Numbered from the stretch's first letter, positions 10,193 to 21,214 are shown. The stretch: 64,000 bases of DNA from Dromiciops gliroides (GCF_019393635.1 NC_057863.1:625746291-625810290); one strand, 5' to 3'. The notes: generated by a model not told the origin, from the sequence alone. Translations and numbers: made by a program.

Positions 10193-10866
10193 TGATGTAG
10201 GAGGAAAAAAAGGGTTAATAGAAAAACCCAAGACCCAAGCTCTAATATAGATATTAGCTCTAAAAGGGAGTTAGATCCCAGTTAATGGATAATTTATGTT
10301 AAGTTCTCCTACCCATAGTGATCAACATCCATAACAGACCAGAATGGGTCAGGTCAAAATAACAATAAAGGAAAAAGACAACCTATAGAAATTCTAATGA
10401 AAAATGATTATATTTTAAAACTAGCCATGGGGATCAGAAAGAGACATGCGCAGAAAAGGCCAAATTTGTCCCCAGATTCATCTTATGACATGTAAACCCC
10501 CAAAACACGCCTCCACTGAAAAAGGTACCCGCCTCGGGGGTTGGCTTAGGACCCCCAGGAACTCCAAATTAGGATAAACCTTCCCTTGTAACACCCCTAG
10601 GTGGAGATTATTATAATGAGTAGGACAGGCCCTCCCCTGTACCTCCCCAAGGTGGAGATTATTATAATGAGACTGATAATCAATTTATCCATACTATAAA
10701 TATAACTGTCTTTCCTTATTTGAGAGATACCTTTCCACTATTCTGGTTCTCTCCCTGTGGTCACCCACAGTATTGCAATAAAACTTGGGAAACTGAGTCA
10801 CTGAGTCTTGTAATTCTTTTGGGATGACTCACAATCAATTGGACCCCAAAATTCTAGCCAACATCA
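10193..10866 (+). mobile_element. Solo LTR, family A, with 4-bp TSD
   Basis: TGATGTAGGAGG ... CCAACATCA, flanked by GCCT at 10189-10192 and 10867-10870. It has an AATAAA signal in 'gcaataaaacttgggaaact'. It belongs to the family that flanks the provirus at 33.7-39.7 kb and leaves the partial copy at 25.1 kb. It has no SINE at the position where the provirus LTRs carry one. Class I-like judging from the 4-bp TSD. Fossil. Confidence 0.9.
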
Positions 10867-11483
10867 GCCTGACCTTCAGGACCACTACTCCCATCACCCC
10901 TTCTGCCTAGTCATTGCTCAGGGACAGTTCCCAACACTTGTTTGAGCAGAGAAACCCCAATTACAATTTTTTTTCAAAGTTGAATAGAATTTTCCAAAAT
11001 ATATGTAAAAACAAATTTTAACATCAATTTAAAAAAACTTTGTGTTCCAACTTCTCTTCCTCCCTCCATTCCCACCCCACACCCACAAGAACTCAAGCAA
11101 TTCAAAATAAGTTATACATGAGTAGTCATGGACAACATTCCCACATTAGCTAGGTTGTGAGAGAAAACAGTAAAAAAAACCCCAAAACTTCATATTAAGG
11201 AATTGTCAAAGAGGAAAAAAAATGTTTAAAAATGTGTTTCCATCTGTTTTCAGATACTATCAGTTCTTTCTCTGTAGATGGGTTGTAATTTTCATAAGTC
11301 CTTCAGGGTTATATTGGATCATTGCTTTGCTGAAAATAACCACATGCTTCCCAGCAGATCATCTTACATTATTGCTGTTATTTTGTATACAGTACATTTC
11401 ACTCTGCTTCAGTTAATGTAGGTATTTCCAGGTTTTTCTGATAGTATCCTGTATATAGTACCTATATAACCTGTATATAGTAC

Positions 11484-12423
11484 TGTATGGAGCAAACTGC
11501 CTCAGTTTACCCAAATAACTCGAGGAGACCACCAAGTCAAGCAGAGACAGATTTATTACATTCCCATAGGAATGGGCAAGTTCAATACCTGAACCGCGCC
11601 AGCCAATACATTCCTTGACCTTATATAGGAATGTTGGTCAGAGGGAAAGTCCCCCCACACACTAGGTCGAGCTCACAATCTAACATCCAATCCTGTCTCA
11701 CCCAGGGTGCATGTTCAGCTCGTGATCAATGTATGGAGACATGCATATATGTTCCAGGAACAAGGGGGAAAAGGGGAGGGGGAACAAGGTCAAACCAAAG
11801 GAAGAGGAAACAGGGGAGTGACGGTCAGATGTTTCAGATCTCACAGTTCCCACTGACTCCCCTCTCCCAGCCCCTGTCTCTAAAGATATTCAACCTGAAT
11901 AACAGGAAGAGTCACTCAGGTGCTTTAGCATTGTTTTGTAGTTGTGTTAATTCTAGAAGGATGACAGGGTTAAAATTTATCTTTGGCTATGTTGGGAAGT
12001 CAAAGAAATAGAATAAAGAATAGAAGAATAACACATTGTTGGGACCCTAGGGTCAAGGGGATTCTGCTCTGAGAAAAAGAGACATGTCACTTAACATCTG
12101 GTCTCAACTCAATTGCTGCATCCTGTGCCAAGCCCTGTCCTTTCTTCTTGAGTCCCGAGTATTGAATTGGTGGGCTAACTCCCTGACCCACTGACTGGGG
12201 TTCTGACACATGATGGATTGCAGACAAAACTAATATGTAGCTGACAAGTGGGGAGACTGAGCAGAAGTAAAAATACTGTTAATTGGCAATAAAACTTAAA
12301 GGAGACAGTGAGAATTTGACAAGCAATAAACTTCTAAACGAACTATACTGGGGCAGGGCTGGGTACTTTCCAGACCCCATCCTCAGAGTTTAATCTGACT
12401 CAAATCCATAATCATATCATACA
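11484..12423. mobile_element. Solo LTR, 940 bp, with TSD GTAC
   Basis: TGTATGG ... CATACA with a perfect 6-bp terminal inverted repeat, and GTAC at 11480-11483 and 12424-12427. It splits an L1 3' UTR. The 4-bp TSD fits class I (gamma-like) ERVs. Orientation is not settled: TATA-like 'cttatatagg' lies at about 11620 on this strand. Fossil solo LTR. Confidence 0.82.
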
Positions 12424-13120
12424 GTACCTTAAACTTGACAGAGAATTTTCTTCATAATAGCCCATACGTTTTACCATCATAATCAATCACCATAACTATT
12501 TCCCTCCATCCTATTCCCTTCCCATGATATTTACTCTATTTTCTATCTTCTTTTTACCTATTCCTTTTTTCACCCTTCCTTCTTTATCCTCTTCCCCTAC
12601 TTTCCTGTAGGGTTAAATAGATTACTCCTCCCAACTAGGTATGGATGTTATTTCCTCCATGAGCCCATTCTGATGAACTAATTCTTTGAGTTAATTCTAT
12701 GTTCTAAATTTTTCTTCCTCCCTCCCTCCTCAACCCTCTCTATGAGATCAAGCAATTCAATATGTCATACTTGTGCAGTAATGCAGAACCTCTTCACCTT
12801 CTTCGAAAGTGTTTTGCTTTTTACTGCTCTCTCCCCCAATCTGCCCTTCCCTCCTTCCCTTCTCCCCCCCCCCCTTATTTCCCTCCCCTCCCTCAGGGCA
12901 AAAATATATTACTATACCTTCTTGAGTATGTATGTTAGTCCTTCTTTGAGCCAATTCTGATGATATTAAGGTTCACTCACTCCCCAACTCCTTCCCCCTC
13001 TTCTCCTCCCCTCCATAAGCTTTTTTCTTGTTTCCTTCATGTGAACTACCTCTCCCAAGACCATCTCTCCCCTTTCCCCTCCCCCAGTCTATTCCTCCCT
13101 ATTCAACTTCAACCCTACTT

Positions 13121-13269
13121 TTTTTTTTTTTTTTGGTGAGGCAATTGGGGTTAAGTGACTTGCCCAGGGTCACACAGCTAGTAAGTGTTAAGTGTCTGAG
13201 GCTGGATTTGAACTCAGGTACTCCTGATTCTAGGGCCGGTGCTCTATCCACTGTGCCATCTAGCTGCCC
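13121..13269 (-). repeat. CORE-SINE inside L1
   Basis: Antisense copy with 'ttggtgaggcaattggggtt' at its tail. The TSD is near ACTTCAACCCTATTT (about 13104-13119 and 13271-13285). Confidence 0.93.
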
Positions 13270-13301
13270 CTACTTCAACCCTATTTTAAAGATGTCATCA
13301 T

Positions 13302-13421
13302 GGGTTGTTTAGGTGACACAGTGGACAAAGTACCAGCCCTGGACCCAGGAGGCCCCAAGCCCAAATCTGGCCCCAGACATGACACCCCACCCTGACTGCC
13401 CCACAAAGAACAAAACATAAA
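13302..13421 (+). repeat. Strongly altered CORE-SINE
   Basis: Sense copy recognisable from 'taggtgacacagtggacaaa' and 'ctgccccacaaagaacaaaa'. The middle is shortened and unusually C-rich (ccaagcccaaatctggcccc). Flanks resemble a diverged TSD (AAAGATGTCATCAT and TACAGATATCATCC). Confidence 0.65.
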
Positions 13422-13859
13422 TGCTTTACAGATATCATCCCTTCATATTCAGTTCAGACCTGTGTCTTCTGTGAATTCCTTACTGAGATACCCAATTACA
13501 ATTTGATGGTAGACCACTGGGCTTTGCCATGTACCCTGTTGATGAACCCACCCTTATTTCTTGTCTTTCCTTAATGAAAACGTCTACTCCTTAAAAGCAA
13601 GGGGCTATCTGTTTTTTCTATTTGTAATCCCAGCATTTAGGGAAGTTCTGGGCACATACAAAGCACTTAAGAATGCTTCTCCCACTCCACTCAGTTTTCA
13701 TCTTTTGCTCCGATGAGCAACCACTTTGAATAGCTTCTGGCTTCCCAGGGCGATTAACCGCAGGGAACTTCCTCTAGACTCTTCAGAATGCCAATTACAA
13801 CTCTGATGATTTCTTCTTCCCTCTCTGCCTGGCAGCCTCTCCTGAGAGATATCCATTCC

Positions 13860-13970
13860 AATATCCAGAATATTAGACTTGAGAAGAGGCTTAGAAGTCA
13901 GCTGGTGTCATCTAATTCACTCTTTATTTTACAGAGAAGGAAACTGAACCTCAAAGTAATTTGGTCATGA
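13860..13970 (-). repeat. MIR-type fragment
   Basis: 'cacttagaagtcagctggtg'-like text, 'tttattttacagagaaggaa' and 'actgaacctcaaagtaattt' resemble an old antisense MIR. Confidence 0.45.
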
Positions 13971-14105
13971 AATACTTTGGGGTTTGAAATATATTGTTAG
14001 AACCCATGAATGTTTTATTTGGGCCAAGGATTGTCTGAGACATACAAAAGTAAGGAATATTGGATTCTTCCAGTTAGCTACTTCTCTTGTTTTACTTTAT
14101 GCAGT

Positions 14106-14380
<275 letters not shown>

Positions 14381-14387
14381 CTGTTTT

Positions 14388-14662
14388 TGTCGAGGTGATG
14401 TCATGACTTACACTGAATTGGATTTAAGTGAGGGAGGGCTGTGTAAAGTTGCCAACTTCATTTTCTCCTCCAGAGCCATCTGGGTCCAGTGGTGAGATAT
14501 ACATCAGGACAACTGGAGATGGCCCTGGATGTTTAAGGCAATTGTGGTTAAGTAACTTGCCCAGGGTCACATTGCTTAGTAAGTGTCTTAGGTGAGATTT
14601 GAACTCAGGTTCTCCAACTTCAGGGCCAGCACCCTATCCACTGTACCACCTAGCTGCCCCCA
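14388..14662 (-). repeat. Composite SINE, (CAA)-tailed family fused to CORE
   Basis: Antisense copy. It has 'gatgtcatgacttacactga', 'ttggatttaagtgagggagg' and 'ctgggtccagtggtgagata', followed directly by CORE-SINE body ending 'accacctagctgcccc'. The same order appears at 27189-27490, so this is one composite family. Confidence 0.75.
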
Positions 14663-14694
14663 TGTGTCTATCAGTCTATCCAGTACTTATCTGT

Positions 14695-14875
14695 GGACAG
14701 TTTGTTTTTTCTTAGTGCTCGGCACATAGTAAATGCTTAATTAATGTTTGTTGCCTGCCTGCCTTTACACCATGTAAACTCCTTGAAAGCAGGGACTATT
14801 TTGTTTTTGTGTTTTGAGGGCTTGGCACAAAATACTTAATGTCTGATGAATGAATAAATAGCTCAAGGAAAGAGT
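14695..14875 (+). mobile_element. L2 3' terminus
   Basis: Two overlapping L2-like ends: 'tgctcggcacatagtaaatg' and 'ctccttgaaagcagggacta ... ggcttggcacaaaatactta'. Confidence 0.65.
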
Positions 14876-14879
14876 TGGA

Positions 14880-15830
14880 GAAATTTTTGAGCCAAATAGA
14901 AGGAATTATGAATCCATTTCCAAAACAACAATAAAAATTGTCCCTTCAAAGAAATGTTTTGAATTGATAGATAATTTAAATGTTGAATATTTTAAAGGCA
15001 AAAATATTGTTGGCACTGGCATTTTCCCAGAGAGGCCCTATGATTTAAATCTCTTGGAATGCCAACCATCTATGGAACATAGTTTGGGAAATATTATTTT
15101 AAGGACTTTAGAGAATTAAACCTTCATTGATAACTAATGTTTTAAGGAGTTGTAGACAACCCGACACCACAAGGGGGAAGAACCAACCATTTCTGAGCCA
15201 AATTAGCTGTGATCCTAGATTTGAACCTTGTTTTTGGAAGACAGATTCAATTCACTTAAAGCCAGGCATTGTGCTAGCTCTGGGGATAAAAACAATTTTT
15301 TAAAGCCTCATTTTTATGCAGCCTAGATTTTATTCCAATCTTTTCCATAGGACCAGTCATTTAGTCAAGGAAGAGACTTTAGAAACCAATCAGTACAACT
15401 CCCTTTTTTTTGCAAATGAAGAAACTGAGGCTCTTAGAGGTGACACAAAGGTCCAGGGGGGTTACACAATATCCAAGGCGGCTCTCAGATCCAGGTGGGC
15501 GAAACTCCAAATTCAGTACTCAATCTATCCTGATAAACAGCCAATAGTAATGCATTTTTGTCAATTTGTGCAGCAGTTAAATGGTTTGCTCCCATTAGCT
15601 GCTGTCTGTCACACTTTGGTCTGGATGAGTCAGTCCATCTATCTCCCTTAGACATTCCCAGAGGGTGGGGATTATATCTGTGTAATTCTCTCTGGAGGGT
15701 CCCTAGCCCAAACACTACACTCTCAGACACTAAATAAAGGCTAATTGATGATAACAATGGAAAGATGTTTCTTTTCTCCTGGACTACAGAGTTCACTTCT
15801 CAGGTCTTCTTCTTCTTTTTTAAACAGCTA
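14880..15830. other. Mostly unique, with MIR and L2 remnants
   Basis: About 15345-15500 resembles a worn antisense MIR ('caaatgaagaaactgaggct'). About 15640-15760 resembles an L2 terminus ('acactctcagacactaaata'). The rest shows no recognisable feature or coding content. Confidence 0.4.
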
Positions 15831-15837
15831 ATAGATG

Positions 15838-15995
15838 GGGGCAGCTAGGTGGTGCAGTGGACAGAGCACCGGCCCTGGATTCAGGAGGACCTGAGTTCAA
15901 ATCCAGCCTCAGACACTTAACACTTACTAGCTGTCTGACCCTGGGCAAGTCACTTAACCCCAATTGCCTCACAAAACAAACAAACAAACAAACAA
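15838..15995 (+). repeat. CORE-SINE
   Basis: Sense copy from 'ggggcagctaggtggtgcag' to 'caattgcctcacaaaacaaa' with a (CAAA)n tail. Short flanking AATAGAT repeats are a likely TSD. Confidence 0.94.
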
Positions 15996-15999
15996 TAAT

Positions 16000-16985
16000 A
16001 GATAAACAAGCTGACCCTGAGACTGAGGTCAGCAGACAAGCTGAGTGACATCAATCCGAATAACTCTGGAGTTATGACCTTTCTCTAGCTCAGGAGGACT
16101 ATGCCTGGAAGCTGGCTGGGCTGGAGTCTCCCAGAGGGAGTCATCCAGGAATGTCACATGATTAGTGTGCATTTATCTCCCTCCTCCTCTCCTTGCTTCA
16201 AATGCCATCCCAGCTGATGCCATAGGGTGAAAGACACAATAACAAGGCATAGTGCCCAGGGAGCTGGTACGCACTGTACAAACACACCCTCTCAGCCTGG
16301 CCAGTACTGCAGCTGGGGTTATTTTTATTCCCTGGGCTGTCTCAGGACAGTTCCTGGGTGAAACTGGTTTGTTTCAGTGAGAGATGCCAAGTCCCCTTCT
16401 GGTCTTGTTTGTTTAAACAAATTAGAACATTTGTCTGTGGGAGGGAGGGAGGGAGAGAGACAGAGAGACAGAGAGACAGAAAGAGAGCTTGTGGGAGCTG
16501 TGCCAGGCAGGAGAATGGAACATGTCACTTAAGCTTAATCACTGTAGAAACACCTGGAGACACCTCTGAAATTTACAACTTTTTGGAGTCCACTACTAGG
16601 CAAGGCACTGAAATTGACACTAAACCAGCAGTCCCTTGGAGGAGTGAATAGGGAGACTTTGGTTCGAGTGCTCCTTTACACTGGCTGTGTGACTCCAGGC
16701 ACCCTGCTGGATGCTCTCTAAGCCTATCTCACACTTAGGCTTCTAACTTTTTTGTTCAACTGAAACTGCTCTCTTGAATGTTGCCAGTGAACTTAATGCC
16801 CTGAATAGCAAAGGAGCTGACCTGCATTTGTAAGATGGAGTTTCTGCATCTTGGAGTTTCCTGTTGTTAATGAAATCTGACATGATCTAAACCCTGCCCC
16901 ACCCCTTTCCTCCCATCAATCATCTATTTTTTTCTTTCTTTATCTATCTATCTATTTATTTATTTATTTGTTTGTTTGTTCATTC
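16000..16985. other. No gene seen; unique sequence with GA-rich tract
   Basis: A purine-rich GGGA/GACA tract lies at about 16438-16487. A faint MIR-like piece occurs near 16640-16720 ('ctggctgtgtgactccaggc'). Nothing else is recognised. Confidence 0.35.
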
Positions 16986-16989
16986 ATCC

Positions 16990-17130
16990 TTTTATTTATT
17001 TATAAGTATTTTATTATTTTCCAGTTACAGGTAGAGATAGTTTTCAACATTTGTTTATATAAGATTTCCAGTTTCAAATTTTTCTTCTTTTCCCCCCTCC
17101 CCTAGACAGCAGGTAATCTCATCAATCATT
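16990..17130 (-). mobile_element. L1 3' terminus fragment
   Basis: 'tattttccagttacaggtag', 'gatagttttcaacatttgtt' and 'cccctagacagcaggtaatc' form the terminal part of the marsupial L1 3' UTR, antisense. It is preceded by a TATC/TTTA/TTTG microsatellite at about 16935-16985. Confidence 0.85.
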
Positions 17131-17149
17131 TATTGATTGATTGATTGAT

Positions 17150-17314
17150 TGCTTTTTGTTGTTGTTGTTTGTTTTTTGGTAAGGCGATTGGGATCAAGTG
17201 ACTTGCCCAAGGTCACACAGCCAGTAAGTGTCAAGTGTCTGAGGTCAGATTTGAACTCAGGTCCTCCTGACTCCAGGGCTGGTGCTCTATCCACTGTGCC
17301 GCCTAGCTGCCCCC
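17150..17314 (-). repeat. CORE-SINE
   Basis: Antisense copy with a TGTTGTTGTTTG tail and body 'taaggcgattgggatcaagt', ending at 'ctagctgcccc'. Flanks CATCAATCATTTATT and CATCAGTTATTTA suggest the TSD. Confidence 0.92.
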
Positions 17315-17660
17315 CACCCATCAGTTATTTAGTATCTACCATGTGCAAAGCATTGAAATTTATAGACATTGTAAAGGGGTGCATGAAGGATGCATTGTCT
17401 CTATGTACATTTCAGTGCCTTGCACATAGTAGGCTCTAAATGTAGTAGGCCTTCATTACTTTATCTGTTCCAGACTTTGGCTTCTTTCTTCAAGCCTCCC
17501 ATGCAGCTTTCTTTCCCATCTTCTCTCCTTAAGCCCTCTATTTCATTTGGGTTTTTGAAAATCTTGTATTCATTTTATTTATTTTTGTTATATTTTGAGT
17601 TCTCAGTTGTCTCCTTCCCTCCTTCCCAGCACTACATTAGAGAAGGCCAACACACATAAG

Positions 17661-17685
17661 CACACACACACACACACACACACAG
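17661..17685. repeat. (CA)n microsatellite
   Basis: About 12 CA units. Confidence 0.9.
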
Positions 17686-17712
17686 AGGCATGTGGGCACG
17701 CATGTACATGTA

Positions 17713-17926
17713 CCTTGGGCCAAAAGTCACAAAGGGGTCTGATGTTTTAAGAACTTTTGAAAATTATTTTTTCTTTATTTTTTGCCATTTATGAGATTTG
17801 ATTTTTCACATGTAATGTAAATCCATTTCCCTCATAGATGTTATATGGTATTATGCTATTGTAAACTAAAACACAAACAATAAAGGTGTTATTAAATAAA
17901 TATTCATGACTTTTGGCTCACCCTGC
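17713..17926. mobile_element. Tc1/mariner-like MITE, about 215 bp
   Basis: Left end 'ccttgggccaaaagtcacaa' is mirrored at the right end by 'catgacttttggctcaccct', giving imperfect terminal inverted repeats built on GGGCCAAAAGTCA. The interior has no open frame. TA-rich flanks fit a mariner-type target, though the TSD is not clean. Confidence 0.7.
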
Positions 17927-17934
17927 ACAAATCA

Positions 17935-18170
17935 TGCATATATATTCATGTGTACATGCACACACATGCACACATATGTTTGAATGTGTATACACACATG
18001 TATATGCAAATTACCACATGTTTGTGCATGTATATATGTATATCTGCCCAGTGAATAACACATACATACACATAATATAACATATAAATGTTGGCCTTCT
18101 CTCTCTCTATATATATACACACATACATACATATATTAAAAACCATACAATCATAAATACATACTTTCAT
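17935..18170. repeat. Alternating purine-pyrimidine, ATATAC-rich block
   Basis: Low-complexity TGTATA/CACACA/ATATAC text with no gene. Short open frames here are repeat artefacts. Confidence 0.7.
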
Positions 18171-18171
18171 A

Positions 18172-18290
18172 TATCAGTTCTTTCTCTGGAGGTGGATAGC
18201 ATTTTCCTTCATAAATCCGTTGTAGTTGATTGGAATGTTCATATTACTCAGAATAGCTTAGTCATTCAATTACTCTTTAAAATTTTTTTT
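18172..18290 (-). mobile_element. L1 3' UTR fragment
   Basis: 'cagttctttctctggaggtg' and 'gatagcattttccttcataa' are L1 3' UTR text, antisense. A second L1 end starts just downstream. Confidence 0.8.
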
Positions 18291-18992
18291 TTCAATAATA
18301 AGTCTCCTTTCTTGTTTTTTAAATAGTATTTTATTCCCCTCAATTACATGTCAACACAAATTTTAGCATTCGTTTTTACAAGATTTTGGAGTTCCAAATT
18401 TTTCTCCCTCCCTCTCTTCCCCTCTTCTGAAAATGGTATGATATTTGATATAGGTTATACACGTGCTATCATGAAAAACATATTTCCATATTTTTGTCAC
18501 AGTTGTGAAGTAAGAAACAGATCAAAAGGGGGAAAAAGCCATGAAAAAGAATAAAGTAAGTGAAAAAAATATGCTTTGATCTGCATTCAGTTCTTTATCT
18601 GGATATGGATAGCATTTTCCTTCATGATTCCTTTATTTTGGATCACTGTATTGCTGAGAAGAGCTGAATCATTCATAGTTGATCATTTCACAATGTTATT
18701 GATACTGTGTACAATGTTTTCCTGGTTCTGTTCATTTCACTTTGCTTAAGTTTGTACAAATCTTTCCAGGTTTTTCTGAAATCTGCCTGTTCATCATTTC
18801 TTATTGCATAATAGTATTCTACTACATACATTCATTTACCACAGCTTGTTCAGCCATTCCCTAATTGATGGGCATCCCTTCAATTTCCAATATTTTGCCA
18901 CCACAAAAAAAGCTGCTATAAATATTTTTGCACATGTAGGTCCTTTTCTCTTTTTTATAATCTCTTTGGGTTATAGACCTACTAGTGGTATT

Positions 18993-19077
18993 TGTAATGA
19001 TTGGAATGATGCCTTCTCCTCATGGTGGAGCTTTCCTATAGTAAACTCTCCAGCAGGTGGCGTCATTCCAATCATTA
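18993..19077. mobile_element. 85-bp inverted-repeat MITE inside L1
   Basis: Arms TAATGATTGGAATGATGCC (18995-19013) and GGCGTCATTCCAATCATTA (19059-19077) pair with one mismatch. The L1 text on both sides joins as 'gtggtatt ... gctggatcaa', so this is an insertion. TATT on both sides (18989-18992, 19076-19079) could be a 4-bp TSD, though TA is also possible. The right arm overlaps a CTCF-like motif. Confidence 0.75.
19050..19063 (+). promoter_or_regulatory. CTCF-like motif in MITE
   Basis: CCAGCAGGTGGCGT fits the CTCF core pattern CCASYAGRKGGCRS closely. It lies in the small inverted-repeat insertion. Binding is an inference from the motif alone. Confidence 0.4.
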
Positions 19078-19311
19078 TTGCTGGATCAAAATGTATGCAC
19101 AGTTTGGTTGCCCTTTGGACAGTTCCAAATTACTCTTCAGAATGGTTGGATTAGTTCATAACTCCACCACCAGTGCATTAGTGTCTCAATTTTCCCACAT
19201 CCTCTCCAACATTTATTATTTTCCTTTTTTATCATATTAACCAATCTGATAGGTATGAGATCAACATAAGAATTGTTTTAATTTGCATTTCTCTGATCAA
19301 AAGTTATTTAG

Positions 19312-19438
19312 ATAAGGGTTAAGTGACTTTCCCAGGGCCACACTGCTAGTAAGTGTCAAGTGTTTGAATCTGAATTTGAACTCAGGTCCTCCTGAATTCA
19401 GGGCCAGTGCTTTATCCACTGAGCCACCTAGCTGCCCC
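19312..19438 (-). repeat. CORE-SINE without tail
   Basis: Antisense copy starting at 'gataagggttaagtgacttt' (no T-run) and ending 'gccacctagctgcccc'. The missing tail suggests 3' loss or an old copy. Confidence 0.88.
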
Positions 19439-19770
19439 AAGAGCACTTTTTAATATGTATAGACATATATGTATATCCATAGGGATAGCTTTGATTTCTT
19501 CATCTGAAAACTGTCTGTTCATACTGACTTAGGATAAATAAGAAGTTTCTCTTGTGAGAAGCAAAACCAAAGATGACCAGATAACAGGATTGATTTATAG
19601 AGGAATCAAGGGATTATGGAAGTTTAGATTGGCCAACTAGATATCAGGACAGACACACTCAAGAAGTAAGAGGAGATAAAATTCTATAGCAGGAAAGTCA
19701 CTTAGGTGTGGCTACTACCTGACAGGAGGTAGAAGACAAAGATAAACCCAAAGGTCAGGACCATCATTTC

Positions 19771-19920
19771 TTTTCTTTTTTTTAAGTGAGGCAATTGGGG
19801 TTAAGTGACTTGCCCAGGGTCACACAGCTAGTAAGTGTTAAGTGTCTGAGGCCGGATTTGAACTCAGGTCCTCCTGACTCCAGGGCCAGTGCTCTATCCA
19901 CTGTGCCACCTAGCTGCCCC
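19771..19920 (-). repeat. CORE-SINE, antisense member of an inverted pair
   Basis: Tail 'taagtgaggcaattggggtt', head 'ctagctgccccaggggg'. It is bounded outside by the 14-bp inverted repeat AGGACCATCATTTC (19757-19770) and GAAATGATGGTCCT (19935-19948). Confidence 0.92.
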
Positions 19921-19949
19921 AGGGGGAATTTTTTGAAATGATGGTCCTA

Positions 19950-20103
19950 GGGGCAGCTAGGTGGCGCAGTGGATAGAGCACTGGCCCTGGCCCTGGAGTC
20001 AGGAGGACCTGAGTTCAAATCCGACCTCAGACACTTAACACACACTTACTAGCTGTGTGACCCTGGGCAAGTCACTTAACCCCAATTGCCTCACTAAAAA
20101 AAA
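19950..20103 (+). repeat. CORE-SINE, sense member of an inverted pair
   Basis: Sense copy starting 'ggggcagctaggtggcgcag', with small internal duplications (GGCCCTGGCCCTGG; ACACACACTTAC), and tail 'tcactaaaaaaaaaattcc'. Confidence 0.92.
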
Positions 20104-20264
20104 AATTCCTCCTTAACTCTCAGGAATATGACAAACATCCAAGCTTTCCCCACTCAACCCCAGAAGGGAACTTTCCAGTTTTCAAGTGGACACTCCATCT
20201 ATTCTGTATAAAAGCTTTTGCCTTCCTTCTGTTAGAGGAGAATGTTTCCTCTTTGAGGAAAAAG

Positions 20265-20613
20265 GTCTCCTCTACCCCCCCCCCCCCCCCCCCCCCCCCC
20301 CCGCAACAAAATCACATGGTTCAGGGAGACCCTGAGCTGGTCACAATTAGGTCTGCTCCTGAGCTGTGTCCATATAAGGGAGGAATTGAAGAATTGTCCT
20401 TGTATCACCTTCCCCATTGACTAATAAACACTGCATTCTGATTAGCTACTTTTTTCATGTAGATTGTAAACCTTGAGTAACCAGACCAGTGATGAAAAAG
20501 GGGCGGGTCCATTCCCATTAGGGCGGCCCATCCTTGTGAGAATGACAATGAGCCTTTGACACATCACTACCACTGAGTTCCAGAAAATTATTGTCGGAGT
20601 AATTTTCCTCACA
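20265..20613 (+). mobile_element. LTR related to the 9.6-kb LTR
   Basis: Shares with 9590-10182 the phrases 'actgcattctgattagctac', 'ttcccattagggcggcccat'-like text and 'cactgagttccagaaaatta', ending CCTCACA. The left end is uncertain because of a C-run. Fossil, probably class III-like by family. Confidence 0.65.
20275..20302. repeat. 28-bp C homopolymer
   Basis: An uninterrupted run of 28 cytosines. Such runs are rare and error-prone in assembly, so the length may be inexact. Confidence 0.85.
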
Positions 20614-20895
20614 TTACCCCACAGTCACTTTTTCTAGCACCAAATAAAAGATCACTCTAATTCTAATTGGACTGTGTGAGAGAGTGTAATTTTTTACAGA
20701 GGAATACCTAAAGACCCCTCCCTTTTCCTCTGTGCTAGTGACAACATCCTTTGACCATTTATCATTTACAGAATGGCGTCTATTCTTATAAACTTGACTT
20801 GGTTCTCTACATATTTGAGAAATGAGACCTTTATCAGAGACACTTGCTGTAAAGATTGTTTCCCAGCTTTCCACCTTCCTTTTAATCTTTGGTGC

Positions 20896-21052
20896 AGGGG
20901 CAGCTAGGTGGCGCAGTAGATAAAGCACTGGCCCTGGATTCATGAGGACCTGAATTCAAATCCAGCCTCAGATACTACTTGACACTTACTAGCTGTATTT
21001 TCCTGGGCAAATCAGTTAACCCCAATTGCCTCACCAAAAAAAAAAAAAAATA
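20896..21052 (+). repeat. CORE-SINE
   Basis: Sense copy 'ggggcagctaggtggcgcag' to 'caattgcctcaccaaaaaa'. It abuts the second copy of the unclassified 150-bp repeat. Confidence 0.93.
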
Positions 21053-21060
21053 AGACTTAA

Positions 21061-21210
21061 GCAACATCCATTTCTATGAGTGGAATTAATTTCCATACAA
21101 AGTAGTTGCTTTGGAAGCTCAAGTCCCAGGGCTTGTTGACTTCTCTAAGTTAGGCTTTGATATGCTAATAGGCCCATTTCCATTTATTCACTGAAGCAAT
21201 TCCAGTTCCA
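21061..21210 (+). repeat. Unclassified dispersed repeat, copy 2
   Basis: Matches 9049-9200 ('ttaatttccatacaaagtag', 'gaagcaattccagttcca'). Family unknown. Confidence 0.85.
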
Positions 21211-21214
21211 AATG

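Larger units (their letters stand above)
10960..13480 (-). mobile_element. L1 3' region, split by an LTR and SINEs
   Basis: Antisense L1 3' UTR. The terminal part ('aattttccaaaatatatgta', 'atcagttctttctctgtaga', 'atttcactctgcttcagtta') runs to 11483 and resumes after 12427. The pyrimidine-rich inner part includes 'gccaattctgatgatattaa'. ORF2 is absent. The insert at 11484-12423 and the SINE at 13121-13269 interrupt it. Confidence 0.78.
18322..19310 (-). mobile_element. L1 3' UTR, near-full, antisense
   Basis: Reads from the L1 terminus ('ttttattcccctcaattaca') through 'gttctttatctggatatgga', 'ctgttcatttcactttgctt' and 'agccattccctaattgatgg' to 'aattgcatttctctgatcaa'. It is interrupted at 18989-19079 by a small inverted-repeat element. 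No ORF2 frame is open. Confidence 0.85.
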
